64,000 nucleotides of DNA from Hyaloperonospora brassicae (Eukaryota > Oomycota > Peronosporomycetes > Peronosporales > Peronosporaceae). The number at the start of each line of letters is the position of its first letter. Position 1 is the first letter of the stretch. The stretch spans positions 248,001 to 312,000 of the forward strand of contig CANTFL010000086.1 in the NCBI GenBank assembly GCA_947650285.1. The letters are read 5' to 3'. Below, in pieces: positions 53,821 through 64,000 of the stretch. The translations under genes were made by a program, and so were the position numbers. Under the pieces are notes generated by a model that ran no database searches, was not told the DNA's origin, and worked only from the letters and a program-made list of their open reading frames with translations.

Positions 53821-55393
53821 ATGGAGTGTCGCGTGGTGGCCTTCGGCTGCAATGACGACGGGCAGCTGGGCACAGGCGCCAAGCGCCGACCGACACTGGC
53901 CCTCGACGACGTGTCGGCCTCCAACTTCCCTGAGCAACTCGACAGTTTGCGTGACGAGGACGTCGTCGCCGTCTCGTGCGGCTCTCGTCATACGATGGCG
54001 CTCACGGCCAGTGGTGTCGTGTTCTCGTGGGGGTGGGGATCGGTTCGTGCGACTGCCTGTACTGCTGCTACTTTCCGGTCACTTCTTTGTTGCATTCGAC
54101 TGACGTGGGAGTGCGGTGGTGACTTTCCATGATGCAGATGGGCCAGTTGGGCCATGGAGACCTCAAGTGCATGAACGCGCCCCGCAAAATCGACTTTTTC
54201 GCGGACAACCACCTCGTGGTCACGTACATTTCTTGTGGGGGCTGTCACTCTGCTGCAGTGACGACCGACGGCACGCTGTACATGTGGGGCGAGACGCACT
54301 GGGGTCAGCTGGGGTTGCCGAAGGAGTTTGACGCGTCGCACGAGTCACTGCCGGTCCAGTGCTCCATGCCCGCGACTGAAGACGGTGAACATGTTGTGAA
54401 GGTCAGTTGTGGGGGCACTCACACGGCTGCACTGACCAACTTGGGACGTGTGTTCGTGTGGGGACGAGGCGATAGCGGGCAGCTGGGTATTGGCTCAGCG
54501 TGGCTGAACGATACAGACAGTGACGGTCTCATGGGAGTCAGCCGTCCGCATTTGCTGGACGGGTTCAATCATGAGAAGGTCGCACAGGTCACATGTGGTG
54601 CGTTCCACTCCGCTGCGGTGACTGAAGAGGGACACGTTTACATTTGGGGGAAAGAAGACTACGGCATGCTTGGCATTGGCCAGACTTCCGACCAGCAGAC
54701 ACCGAAGCGTATCGAGTTTTTCGACGACATTCCAGCGCAGTACGTTGTTTGCATATGTGTGCTGCTTGCGTTGGGTCTCTCTCATGTGAATGGATGGCCT
54801 GGCATTTGCAGGCGAGTCTCTTGCGGTGGCTGGCACACTGTGGTGGTGGCGAAGTCAGGAGACTGTTACGCCTTCGGACGAGGTGAATACGGGCGACTGG
54901 GTCTCGGTGACGCAAAGAGTCGATTGCGGCCCCACTTGGTACTACTGTGATAGTAGAATCGATCGTGATGGCTAGCAAGGTTTGCTTACCTTTCAAGTGC
55001 CCCCCTTGTGTATACAGGTGGAAGCTCTGCAAGGCAAAAAAGTGATGCAGGCTGCGTGCGGTGGCTCGCACACCTTGTTCGTTACACGTGACGGCACTGT
55101 CTACGTTGCTGGACGGGCTGAGTACGTCGCAAGCGCATGTTTGTGCCAAGACGAGCTACCAGGAAACTCACTACGTCGTGGTGTTTTGTTGCAGCCATGG
55201 CCGACTCGGCTTGACAGACCTGAAAGCATTGTCAGTCCCCACGCAGCTGGAACTCGGTCCACTTCCTGTTTTCCAGGCATCTGCCGGTGGTGCGCACTCT
55301 GTCGCTGTGCTGCACACTTCGCGACGCATTTCGTCGCCGACGATGTTGCCGGTCGCTTCAGACGGTCCCATTCTTCCGGACACGAAGCCATAG
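53821..55393 (+). CDS. RCC1-repeat (regulator of chromosome condensation type) beta-propeller protein
   Basis: Five exons: 53821-54042, 54138-54739, 54812-54938, 55018-55121, 55195-55393; 417 residues. The product is essentially one seven-bladed RCC1 propeller, with blade signatures such as GCNDDGQLGTG, VSCGSRHTMALT, WGMGQLGHGDL (made by splicing), ISCGGCHSAAVTTDGTLYMW, VSCGGTHTAALTNLGRVFVW, VTCGAFHSAAVTEEGHVYIW, FGRGEYGRLGLGD and ACGGSHTLFVTRDGTVYVA. The family includes Ran GEFs, UVR8-like photoreceptors and HERC-type proteins. There is no extra domain, no nuclear signal that I noticed at the N-terminus, and tryptophans are not clustered as in UVR8, so the partner is unknown. Confidence 0.9.
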
Positions 55394-55590
55394 AATCTGC
55401 AGCAGTGCTATGAATGAAGAAAAAAAGACCCAACGCCGAGCAGATGTATGTGCTTGCACAATATTCGATGCCAGCCCGACACTTTTGTCGAAATGTACGA
55501 GTTTGTCGCCAGGGAGAGACGCAAATGCGCTCGCTTTTTGCGCCAAAAGGTCCATTAAATATACCCATTTCGCGTCCAGCGTTGCGTACG

Positions 55591-56400
55591 ATGGAACCTA
55601 TTTATTTCGCAGCAATGAACCGCAACGACGCGACGGCTTCGCACGACCACCGGACGTGGTTCTCATCGCAGTCGGTCAAGCTGAACCCCCAGTGCGGCAT
55701 CTCGCGCACCACGGAAAAGTCCATCGTGCTCCGCGTGTGCACCCATGAAGAAAAGCTGGCAAGCAGAGGCGACCAGCGCCCGAGCGACGACCGCGCGACG
55801 CACGCGCGGCGTTTGACTCGAGGCGAAGAACACGCGGACGACAGGTCCGACCGTGACGTGAGCGAGACGCTGGCGGCGCTGTACACCGAGTCAGCACGCA
55901 AGAAACAGTGGCTCGACAGCGAGGAGAAGACGTTCTGGCGCGGGCAACAGCGGCTGAGCAGTCTACAGCGAGAGTATGCGGCGCTGTTACGCACACTGGA
56001 GCAGCGCAAGCGACGGCGGAAGGAGAGACTTTGCACGACAACGATGCTGCGAGGACGACGTCGAGTGGAGGGTACTAGCGACTGTGAGTGCAACTGTGAG
56101 AGCAGCTCTGGTAGCTCCGGTAGCAGCAGCGATAGCGACGACAGCAGTCTCAAGGACGAGCGCCTGCTTCGAAGCAACAGGTGCAGCAGCAACAGCAGCA
56201 GTCAAAAGCGTCGACCAGGACGTGAGGGAGCAAAGAAGGAGCGAAAACGACTGCGTCGATTCCGACGCGAGGTGTCGCTCCGGTTCCAGTTGCTCGAGTC
56301 CGAGTGTCGAGAGTCCAAGCTACAGATGGAGAAAGTTGTCGGTGATTTACGGCGGGAGTACGCCGACTCGTGTCTCTTTGGCACGTCGTTGAAATTCTAG
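55591..56400 (+). CDS. basic coiled-coil protein, hypothetical
   Basis: Single exon of 269 residues from ATG 55591 (MEPIYFAAMNRND). Later in-frame ATG 55615 is also possible; upstream in-frame Met codons near 55414 lie directly after the RCC1 gene stop and look non-coding. Helix from residue about 85 (ETLAALYTESARKKQWLDSE) with heptads and a very basic QRKRRRKER, a Cys/Ser-rich low-complexity linker, then a second basic helix (KKERKRLRRFRREVSLRF). No domain recognised. The structural proteins around it (RCC1, CSPP-like) are on the same strand but not an operon. Confidence 0.6.
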   Translation: MEPIYFAAMNRNDATASHDHRTWFSSQSVKLNPQCGISRTTEKSIVLRVCTHEEKLASRGDQRPSDDRATHARRLTRGEEHADDRSDRDVSETLAALYTESARKKQWLDSEEKTFWRGQQRLSSLQREYAALLRTLEQRKRRRKERLCTTTMLRGRRRVEGTSDCECNCESSSGSSGSSSDSDDSSLKDERLLRSNRCSSNSSSQKRRPGREGAKKERKRLRRFRREVSLRFQLLESECRESKLQMEKVVGDLRREYADSCLFGTSLKF

Positions 56401-56609
56401 TGCCGGTCGATGCTGCTGGTGCTCCTGCCGCTGCTGTAAAGTCAAGAAAAAAGTAGACCCTTTTCGGATCGAAATGAGCGCTACAATAGACCTCTTCTCA
56501 GATACAAAATGGGTCCCGCCGAGACCATCGATCGTCATGGTGGTGGTGGGTAGTCGCCGAGTCCGCCAATCAGATCGCGTCCCTAGCGCAACATTGTCAC
56601 CGCCTGCAA

Positions 56610-58523
56610 ATGTGGCCGTCCGACGCGGAGCTCCTGGACCCGCGCGAGAGCCACCGTCGACGGGAGGCGTATGCACGGGCACTGGACCACCAGATCGCGC
56701 TGCGGCGGTCGTACCATCAGCAGCAGCAACAGGCGATTGACGAACTCGAGCGCAAGTTCGCACCGAGCGAGCGCTCGCCGTCCAAGTGGCTGGTCGAAGG
56801 CGGTCGCTGGGACGTGCCAGCGACTGCATCGTCGCAGTTGACTGCCGTACCGAGCGATGGGCTTGATGGTGAGCAGAAACAGGACCGAGGTGCGGCCACG
56901 GGGGAAACAACGAGCGTGGCACGGTCGCACCCGCGGTTCCGAGTCGTCGACAAGCTCGAGGCGAGCGAGCGACTGCGGGGACGTGCGCAGCAGATGCAGT
57001 GGAGAAAGATCTTGGACGAGCAGGTGCAGGAGAAGAGGAGGCTGAAGCAGGCAGAGGAGGAAGAAACGAGACGCCGTGAGAAGGTCGAGGCAAAGAAGGA
57101 CGTATGCTGCTTTCGCGGTCAACAGAAGCAGCAGCAGTGGACCCCCGCGGTGAATGCAGAGGCACGTGAGGACCGGTCCAAGCTGGAACCTTCATATCAC
57201 GCACTGTCGTCGCTGCACGAGCTTGTGCAAGCGAAACGACAGCTGGCTGACGCACGGTCAAGTACGTACAAGAAGAGATCGGACAGTGATGAAAGAGAAA
57301 ATGACTATGTGTTGCTGGAACCTCATCGAAATCAGCTGGGTGGAGGTACGGGTGTTGCAGCAAGCCATTTGCCGTCTCAGATTCCTTCACAAGTACAGAT
57401 GCCGCGAGGGGATGAATGGAGTAGTGGGAACAACGACCAGCGCGATTCGTTTGATCGTAGCGTAAGCGCCCGGATGGATGGAAGGCAGCCAAGTTTCGAT
57501 GGTAATAACATGCAGAGCTCGTATCAGCCCGTGGTGCAGCAAAGACGTATAGTCGATGAGTATCGCTCGCTGCTCATGGAGATTCGTCGTGAACGCGAAG
57601 AACTCCGACGCGATCGAGATGACGTGCGTCGGGAAAAAGACGAGCTGCGCGTGCAGCGGGCGCTGTTGCAACTCGAGAACGAAAAATTGGTTCGGTTGGT
57701 GGATGCGCAAAAGGTGCTCAATGGGCAACAACAGGCTGATCATTATACGCGATTGGCGCAGCAAGCTCGACAGCAGATCCAAGAACGGCAGCAGTCTCAG
57801 GAAAGGGCGAACCAGCGCCGGACATTACCTGTTCAGGACAACAACGCACATAAGGTTTTCGAGCTTCCGAGTCGCCACGACCATACTTTCGAAATGGAGG
57901 CACATTCGCGACTGAGCCACATTCGCCAGGGTCTTGTCGATCTAAATGTGCACGATGAGCATTCTCGGTCAGCTGTGCGAGAGCGACGAATACAGTCACC
58001 AAGTCCAATGTCCATGGCAGATTTCGTAGCGCCCACACCTAACAAACGAATGACCAACGACTTTGTGTACTCGCCAGACTTCCAGCCATTGTCACAATAC
58101 CGCCCACTGTCGGCTGCGACAGCCAAAAGCGACGACGACGTGATGAACCGGTCTCTAGTTGGCGAAAGCGTTTTCGTTCCACTGAGTCCGAATTCGTTGA
58201 ATCACATTGACAATGGACCTGCACTGCAGACTGCTTCTCCTTCGACATCGGACGTCAGTAGTTGTCGTGACAATTGTCTTGGGAGCAGCCGTGTGATTGA
58301 AAGTCGAGGCTTTTACGATATTCACCAAGAGATCAAGAGTAATGGAGAGCCTGGTGCTTCTGTTCATGTATCGGCCAGTGGTAGTGGCATCACCTCGGAC
58401 GTTGGTAGCAGGCCTGATGGCGGAGAAAAAAACGCAGAGGACGAGCTCGGACAACTCGACGACAACAGTATGGGCTCGCACCCAGTCGCTAGCAGTAACC
58501 TGGTCCAGGAACAAGAAGTGTAA
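56610..58523 (+). CDS. CSPP1/CCDC66-like coiled-coil protein (centrosomal/ciliary type)
   Basis: Single exon, 637 residues. The N-terminus has two YxxxLxxQI-style helices, RRREAYARALDHQIALRRSY near residues 17-36 and MQWRKILDEQVQEKRRLKQA near residues 129-148, the arrangement seen in CSPP1 and CCDC66, microtubule and ciliary-base proteins. A central long coiled coil (EYRSLLMEIRREREELRRDR onward, about 315-400) is followed by Gln-rich helix and a disordered Ser-rich C-terminus with short conserved-looking motifs MSMADFVAP and FVYSPDFQPLSQYRPLSA. Oomycetes make biflagellate zoospores, so a flagellar or basal-body role is reasonable but inferred. Start ATG (MWPSDAELLD) is the first in this frame. 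Confidence 0.65.
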   Translation: MWPSDAELLDPRESHRRREAYARALDHQIALRRSYHQQQQQAIDELERKFAPSERSPSKWLVEGGRWDVPATASSQLTAVPSDGLDGEQKQDRGAATGETTSVARSHPRFRVVDKLEASERLRGRAQQMQWRKILDEQVQEKRRLKQAEEEETRRREKVEAKKDVCCFRGQQKQQQWTPAVNAEAREDRSKLEPSYHALSSLHELVQAKRQLADARSSTYKKRSDSDERENDYVLLEPHRNQLGGGTGVAASHLPSQIPSQVQMPRGDEWSSGNNDQRDSFDRSVSARMDGRQPSFDGNNMQSSYQPVVQQRRIVDEYRSLLMEIRREREELRRDRDDVRREKDELRVQRALLQLENEKLVRLVDAQKVLNGQQQADHYTRLAQQARQQIQERQQSQERANQRRTLPVQDNNAHKVFELPSRHDHTFEMEAHSRLSHIRQGLVDLNVHDEHSRSAVRERRIQSPSPMSMADFVAPTPNKRMTNDFVYSPDFQPLSQYRPLSAATAKSDDDVMNRSLVGESVFVPLSPNSLNHIDNGPALQTASPSTSDVSSCRDNCLGSSRVIESRGFYDIHQEIKSNGEPGASVHVSASGSGITSDVGSRPDGGEKNAEDELGQLDDNSMGSHPVASSNLVQEQEV

Positions 58524-59148
58524 AGCCGTACATCCACCACATCTCGACACATCTCGACACAGTCAATGGATCGTCTCAAAGTATCCATTTGCTATGAGTG
58601 CGACCATACGTCAAGGCCGAGCGTCTTCTGGGGTAGCCCTCTCGCTTGGCGTATTGTCCGTGCGAGACGGACGCAAAAGGTCTGCAACCTTGCCTTTGGC
58701 ATTAGCGTGTTGACGTCAATGACTGTATTCTGACCAAAATTGCTGCAGCACGTGGGTCCGCTGTACCGTTAGATTCGTGACTGAACGTCACGGCACAACA
58801 AATGCAAAAAGCGCTTGAAGTACACCTTCGTAGTCGTACAGCAAGCCACATCGCAAGCCCCACTTATTCCGCGTTGGTTCGTTCATACGACCATCTTGAC
58901 ATCATCACTCGTATCGGTCTGCGTTGTGCGCATACAGGTTCGTCTTCTTTGGCGACAGTACCCTCTCGACGACGTCTCACACTCGAACTCACGTGTATAT
59001 TTGACAACTGCGTGTGATTGTGTGGCATACAAAAGGGTGTAGCCACTTTTGTCGGCACATGGCCGAAAAACGGCGCGCGTCGCATATTTGAAGTCGTGCA
59101 CACCATTTTCGAGCTCCAATGGGCGTCGCCATTCCCTTTTTGCTGCAA
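58524..59148. other. intergenic spacer
   Basis: Contains a duplicated acatctcgacac at 58539-58560. Open frames here (for example 58802-59017) have no coding-like text. Presumably holds the 3' end of the coiled-coil gene and the promoter of the next gene. Confidence 0.4.
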
Positions 59149-59951
59149 ATGGTCTTCCAGTTCCCCGTGGCGAGTGGCGAGAAGAAACAAGTGCAGGTCT
59201 TTGTCTGCCCTGTCGAGACGTGGAAGGAGCGCAAGCCGCGTAGGAATGCCGTACGTGCTGGTGGCGCCTGTTTTTTTTTCTGCCTCACTTGACGTCGAGT
59301 TCAGTGCGTGACACATTTGTTGGTCCACGTTTTCGTGTGGAGGTCTGTAGAACGACTTGCAAGCCAAAGACGATGCAGTGGAGCTGACGCGACGGCAGGA
59401 GATACGCAAGGAGTTTGACGACGCGTTTGAGTCGGTGCTGGACTTCAGTGAGTGGTGATGGCTGACTGACGACGGCAAAGCTCTCGTGCCGTTCGAGTGA
59501 TTAACGAAGAAGAATGTCTTTGATTGTTGTCGTCGGTCGTGTGGATCAGCTGCGTCGAAGCTGAAAGGAAAAGAAAAGAAGCAGCACGAGGCTCAAAAGA
59601 TTGAGTCGCTTGGTGGAAAAGCTGCTGCGAACCGTAGGGTGCCGTACAAAGTGCTCATTGGCATGAGGACCAAAGGGGCGGCTCGGAAGCAACGCCGTGA
59701 GAACCTGGTGCGTGCGTGTTTTCTCTTTTTTTTGCAGGGTACTGTGAGAGATTGACGTTGTGGGCCGAATGGCTGGTGCATTGTTGTTGCTGCTGCCGGA
59801 TATGCAGATGAAGGAGTCGGACGTGCTGACGGGGAAGCGAAGATCAAAGGACAAGGCAAAAGTGCAGCAGAAGGGAAGGAAGACCGATTTTGGACTGCAG
59901 GCGACCAAGGGACGGTTCAAGGGTGGCGTGCTGGATGTTCGTGGTCTGTAG
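59149..59951 (+). CDS. DUF4602 / C1orf131-like ribosome biogenesis protein
   Basis: Four short exons, 59149-59250, 59351-59447, 59550-59707 and 59808-59951, all GT-AG, giving 166 residues. Start MVFQFPVASGEKKQVQVFVC. The middle part is acidic/helical (TRRQEIRKEFDDAFESVLDF). The C-terminal half matches the C1orf131 pattern: AQKIESLGGKAAANRRVPYK, VLIGMRTKGAARKQRRENL, ESDVLTGKRRSK, then FGLQATKGRFKGGVLDV, comparable to the human LGAKPP...YKVLQEQ...ETDIF...GKFKNGTL order. The human protein is a component of the small-subunit processome in the nucleolus; the same role is inferred. Very basic composition fits RNA contact. Whether an earlier exon exists is uncertain. Confidence 0.65.
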
Positions 59952-59965
59952 TGAGCGTCACGTTC

Positions 59966-60256
59966 TCAATCGTTGCTCGGCAGGTGCGGCATTGTACAGA
60001 TCAATTTCGCCTTGAGCTTCTTTTGAGCGAGCGAGCCGACATCACAAAGCCTTTCAGCAATTGCAAGTATGCACATGGCATCTTGTCTCACAAGAACACT
60101 GTAGTTGGTCCGTAGCGCACGATCGCGCAACTTGGCGTCTACGTTGTGGACGCGACGCGCACAATGGGTTCGATCTATCGATTCTTGAGACGTAACAGGA
60201 CGAAGTGGCTTCATCAAAAGAGCTTTACTGTCGCCGGTAGAAAGAGTGAGCAACAC
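59966..60256 (-). CDS. small hypothetical protein or 3' exon
   Basis: Minus-strand frame of 96 residues with coding-like text: MLLTLSTGDSKALLMKPLRP, then VLVRQDAMCILAIAERLCDV and a basic KKLKAKLICTMP. The frame remains open upstream to about 60350, and a gtaagc sits near 60284, so the 5' part may be spliced. No family recognised. Its stop lies 14 bases from the stop of the DUF4602 gene on the other strand. Confidence 0.35.
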   Translation of the reverse strand: MLLTLSTGDSKALLMKPLRPVTSQESIDRTHCARRVHNVDAKLRDRALRTNYSVLVRQDAMCILAIAERLCDVGSLAQKKLKAKLICTMPHLPSND

Positions 60257-60546
60257 GACAGCTGCTTGTTCTTCTTGCTTACAGAATCTGGGAGATGGTT
60301 GGGAACGATTTAGACGGTGTGCCGCTCGTTCAGCGCAAACGCAGTTGACAACTTGCTACACTGTAACAGCGGTATTACGGCCTTCAATCTCCGAGCAACG
60401 GGAGACATCGAAAAGCACATCGCTCCGAGCTATATACGCTTATAGATAGTGTTGATGCTGGCACATGAATACATCCACAGCCAATAGATAAAAGCGTTCG
60501 CCTCTAAGGAGCCGCATATCGACGTGTCATGGGCCACATCATACAG

Positions 60547-63500
60547 CTAGACCCACTCATACAATGCAATCAGCGATGAGCGTGAGCGATATCGATGGAC
60601 CACTTGCTGCTTACGAATCCACTGGCGGAACCCGAATGTCCCGTCACTACCAATGGAACCACGGACCTCGTTGGCAAGGTCCAGGTCATCATCGATAACA
60701 GCACACGAACCGGAATCGCTCAACGGTATCGCATCGGCTTCGCGCGGCTCTAGCTCCAGGGATCTCGCATAACGGGACTCCTCGGAAGCATACGGCATTG
60801 TGACATGCAGTAATTTCTGCACGCAACCAGCAACATGGGTGAGAAAGTACCATCATAACGCAGTAGTATGCTGATAGCATCTTACGCCAATCTTTTCACT
60901 AGTCGGAAGCGCATAAGCAACCGACTGGCGGTGCAATATCTCCATTGCCAGCTCGCCCGTTCGTCGCAGCCGATTCCCATTCACCAAGCCATCGCTGCCA
61001 AATGTAGGCAGCTCGTTCAGTCCGACAAAGCCCTGACATACCACTTAGCGTCAGCCAGGTCCCCCTTTACTAACATGCTGCACGTTACACGCTTACCTGG
61101 AGGTACAACCCGATGTAAGGCATACACGGGTTAGCTGTGTTTCTCATAAGCTGATTCATCTCACGGCAACCCTTGTCCGAGAGCAGTTGCATCTCGTTCA
61201 TCATCTTCTTCGCTTGGACGCTTAGCTGCAATGCATCGACACAAACACGTACGAATATGATGTTCAGTTATATCGGCCCGCAGCACCGAAGTACACCGAA
61301 CTGCATCGCACGCACACAGTCGATCGTCTTCCGAAGACGCTGCACTGCTGTAGACTGCAGCGCGTACAAGATCGAAGCTAACGTATCGTAGTTGTGCAGA
61401 GACAAACAGTAATTGGCAGCCTAACAGAAAAGCATGAGCTTGATCATTGGACACACGACATCCAGGATGCAGAAGAGATCAGCAATTTACCTTGAGGTAG
61501 AACGAAATCACTGCGGCGCGTTCTGCAGGTGTGTCTTGGACCAAAACGGCATTGATCACATATGCAGACAGCTGTGACATGTCCGAGCAAAACAATGCTG
61601 CAAGTTAGCCCCGTATTTCAGCACCAGATCGAGTGAAGCGAGACGCACGTGTTGAAACCACCGCTTGATGACTGCAAACTCAACGCATTGCTCGATCTTT
61701 GATCCTGTGCAAATAAAATCTTGTACTGCAAACATCGATTGCGTTACGATACTAGACTTTTGACCACGTGAGAAACCGAAAGGTGCATGTACGAGTGAGT
61801 ACGATACCTGGGATCTTGCAAAAGACTGCATGTGTCAAAAGTGTGCACTCCACGGCCCACTGTTCTGCATCGATGTACCTGCACAAGATGAGAGAGAGTG
61901 AGACACGTCAACTACAACAGCGGTTTACGAATGTGGCTTACCGGTGCAAATAACCCGGGAAAGACTTGCAATCTACAGGTCCAACGCCTGCATCTTGTCC
62001 GTAGAGCTTGGTCATCATTTCGGGAATCGATTCGTAGCTCACAGCATAATTTCCGGCCCCTCGAAGATGAAAATATTCTCGGTAGAGCGAGAGATAGTCT
62101 CCCACCAAAGCTACCAGTTTCTTCTTCGAGACGTCAACGTTGTGACCAAAGAGACTGGACAAACGGTCCCAAACATCATCATCAGCTTCTTCCGTGTTTG
62201 ACAGCCTGAACAGCATCATCAAGATGATAAGACGGATGAATCCGTGACCTAGACAAATGAATGCACAACAATTAGTACATGAGGTCGACAAACACTTGAC
62301 CATGTCACCGCAAAAGTCTTACTCTTGACACCATCGCGGACGTAGTCGCTTAACAGCTCTACCAGTTTGTTCAGACTTGAAAAACTATCGAGAAATAGCA
62401 CAAATGCCACGTAATCCACCAAGTCCACATCTGCTCCTAACACCAAATCGCAAACCATGTTGTCGACAGATTTCGAACGCATGGATCGCGACACAAGATT
62501 GTTCTTTCCCGTAATCTTCCACACATCGTCGGGCAATTGCGATCTCATACATCCTGTAGCCTGGTTCGTGTGGTAATGACCACCAGGAACCCTGTCCGAC
62601 AATGCACTGTCCGAGCTATTGAAGTCAGCATCGTCATCCAGACAATGCTCCGAGCAAGCTTTTGGTAACCGACCCCGAAAACTAGGGACATCGTGCGTGT
62701 TTCTATGGCATCCATCGTGTGCCACAGTTCCAAGGCACGTGACTGGAGCGACGCCATGGCCGCCGAGATCTGATGCAAGCAGTACTGTTGCTGGAGTCTG
62801 GCCGTACCGGTTTCGAGCATCGAGATTCGCACCACTCTGTAGTAACTCGATGATGATATCAGCGTGCGAGAGAGCGGCAGCTAAATGCAGACTGGTATTT
62901 CCATCCAGCGTTGGTGCATTCGGATTCGATCCCTTTGACAAACACAAGGCTACCAGATCTGTGCATTCACTGTTCACTGCAAATTCCAGCGCCGAAAACC
63001 CATTCGACCACGCTACGCAGTGCACATTAGCTCCGAGATCTAGCAGCGTTGCAGACCCTTCGAGCGACGCCCTTGCGCACATGGACATCAATGGAGTAAG
63101 GCCATGTTTGTCCATCGCGTCGATTTCAGCCCCCATATTAACGAGGCTCTCAATAATCAGCGCCATTTCAGCAGACTTCTTTACGACGTGCAGTGGTCTT
63201 CTTCCTTTATGATCGCACAAATTAACATCAGCTCCTTTTGAAATAAGATAGTTGACCATATGTAGCTGTCCGTTGTGCACCGCTGCATGAAGAGGTGATC
63301 CCTTTCCAGATACCGGAACAAAACCGAATACCTGCTTTCCTCTTGACTTTTCCCACGAACATAGCGAATTGAGCTCCATTGCAGGCGACTGCAGCCATAT
63401 GGCCGAGTCCAAGTCTCCTCGACGACCTGCGATACACATCAGATATCGAAACATGTCGGCGTCCAGCGATAGCAATTGGTAGTAGTAAAACTCTGTCATA

Positions 63501-64000
63501 AAGGTCAGCTGCTTTGGAAGAGCTGCAGTGCGCACTTGCTGGACGATTTTGTCGAATGGCATCCCAATCACCGGTTCGTGATTGATTGCGATCAGCGAAA
63601 GCCCAGCCACAATCGAAGAGCTCAGCGCTGCTTGGGACAGCTTTCGGACACTGTATACAACAGCCCCCCGACCGTTGCCATCTGTTGTGAACTGGATGCC
63701 AATGTCGTTGGTCGAAATGGATACCGAGACGCGAGACCCAGCAAGCCCCAGGGAGTCAAACCGGTAGCTCTCATCGCTAGGTTCGAAACACTCCACCCAT
63801 TTAGCTGCATCGAGGAAAGCTCTGACGATGTTCGCCTTGTTCTGACATGCTGGATGCTGCTTGTACCCATGCTTCAGCAGCACTCGGAGAATTGGCAGGT
63901 CACTCAGTGATGACATTGTGACAACGTACCGAAAAACTGCCGTCAATGTCTCATCGGATACTTCGAAATGCTCGTCGTTGTACTTGGCAATCAGTTCTGT
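60547..64000 (-). CDS. PDZ-ankyrin-RasGEF protein (5' end outside window)
   Basis: Predicted exchange factor that loads Ras-like GTPases with GTP. Reading leftward, the first exon in view is at least 64000-62323, then 62248-61942, 61878-61808, 61704 to about 61650, and several exons to the stop TAG at 60549-60547. Domains in order: a PDZ-like domain (DIGIQFTTDGNGRGAVVYSV to FDKIVQQVRTAALPKQLTF, about 63770-63490); four or five ankyrin repeats (SPLHAAVHNGQLHMVNYLIS, TSLHLAAALSHADIIIELLQ; about 63300-62780); a RasGEF_N-like segment (VDYVAFVLFLDSFSSLNKLV; about 62440-62340); and the CDC25-type catalytic domain, with YIDAEQWAVECTLLTHAVF, VQDTPAERAAVISFYLK, NYCLSLHNYDTLASILYALQ, CMPYIGLYLQ and TGELAMEILHRQSVAYAL, then the tail YASEESRYARSLELEPREAD. 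The structural asparagine region of the CDC25 domain is present. The junctions among the last exons are approximate. Confidence 0.85.

Noticed and set aside
55602..57492. Large minus-strand frames (196 and 381 residues) opposite the coiled-coil genes
   Set aside because: Antisense of repetitive helical codons; the plus-strand products have heptads and family-like motifs.

Overview
The window looks like nuclear DNA of an oomycete (Peronosporales-type: Phytophthora or downy mildew relatives). Supporting signs are compact genes with short GT-AG introns of about 40 to 120 bases, several start regions that match the oomycete initiator plus flanking core promoter, protein families with oomycete-style domain mixes, a necrosis-inducing-like protein (NLP) gene, and Copia, pogo, MULE and LINE-like relics. 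All exon structures were worked out by eye from reading frames and splice signals.

Layout. 1-30 kb is mostly gene-dense: a FAAP100-like Fanconi anaemia core-complex gene (entering from the left, +), an unassigned minus-strand gene, a long simple-repeat-rich leader followed by an intronless 1476-residue myosin with an N-terminal calponin-homology domain, an RNI-type leucine-rich-repeat gene, a minus-strand E2F gene with two winged-helix domains, a divergent pair (small basic protein / mitochondrial Obg GTPase), ribosomal protein eL6, a weakly coding and partly decayed stretch (22-27.7 kb) with a 3'-half tRNA-Glu and a broken LRR gene, a disordered-protein gene, and a 2-oxoglutarate/Fe(II) oxygenase. 

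From about 30.3 to 51.6 kb the DNA becomes visibly AT-rich and holds no intact gene: it contains relics of a pogo/Tigger DNA transposon, a MULE transposase, a LINE-like reverse transcriptase, and two Copia elements in opposite orientation. A (CATA)n tract of about 275 bases ends the island.

The right part is gene-dense again: an NLP gene (broken frame, altered heptapeptide) about 140 bases after the microsatellite, an RCC1-repeat gene, two coiled-coil genes (one CSPP1/CCDC66-like), a DUF4602/C1orf131-like small-subunit processome gene, a small minus-strand ORF, and a large PDZ-ankyrin-RasGEF gene running in from the right edge. The arrangement, housekeeping blocks around a transposon island with an NLP gene at its margin, fits the two-speed genome pattern known for plant-pathogenic oomycetes. 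The most unusual contents are the CH-myosin with a repeated K-L-x-x-F motif, the tandem-domain E2F, and the FAAP100 homologue.
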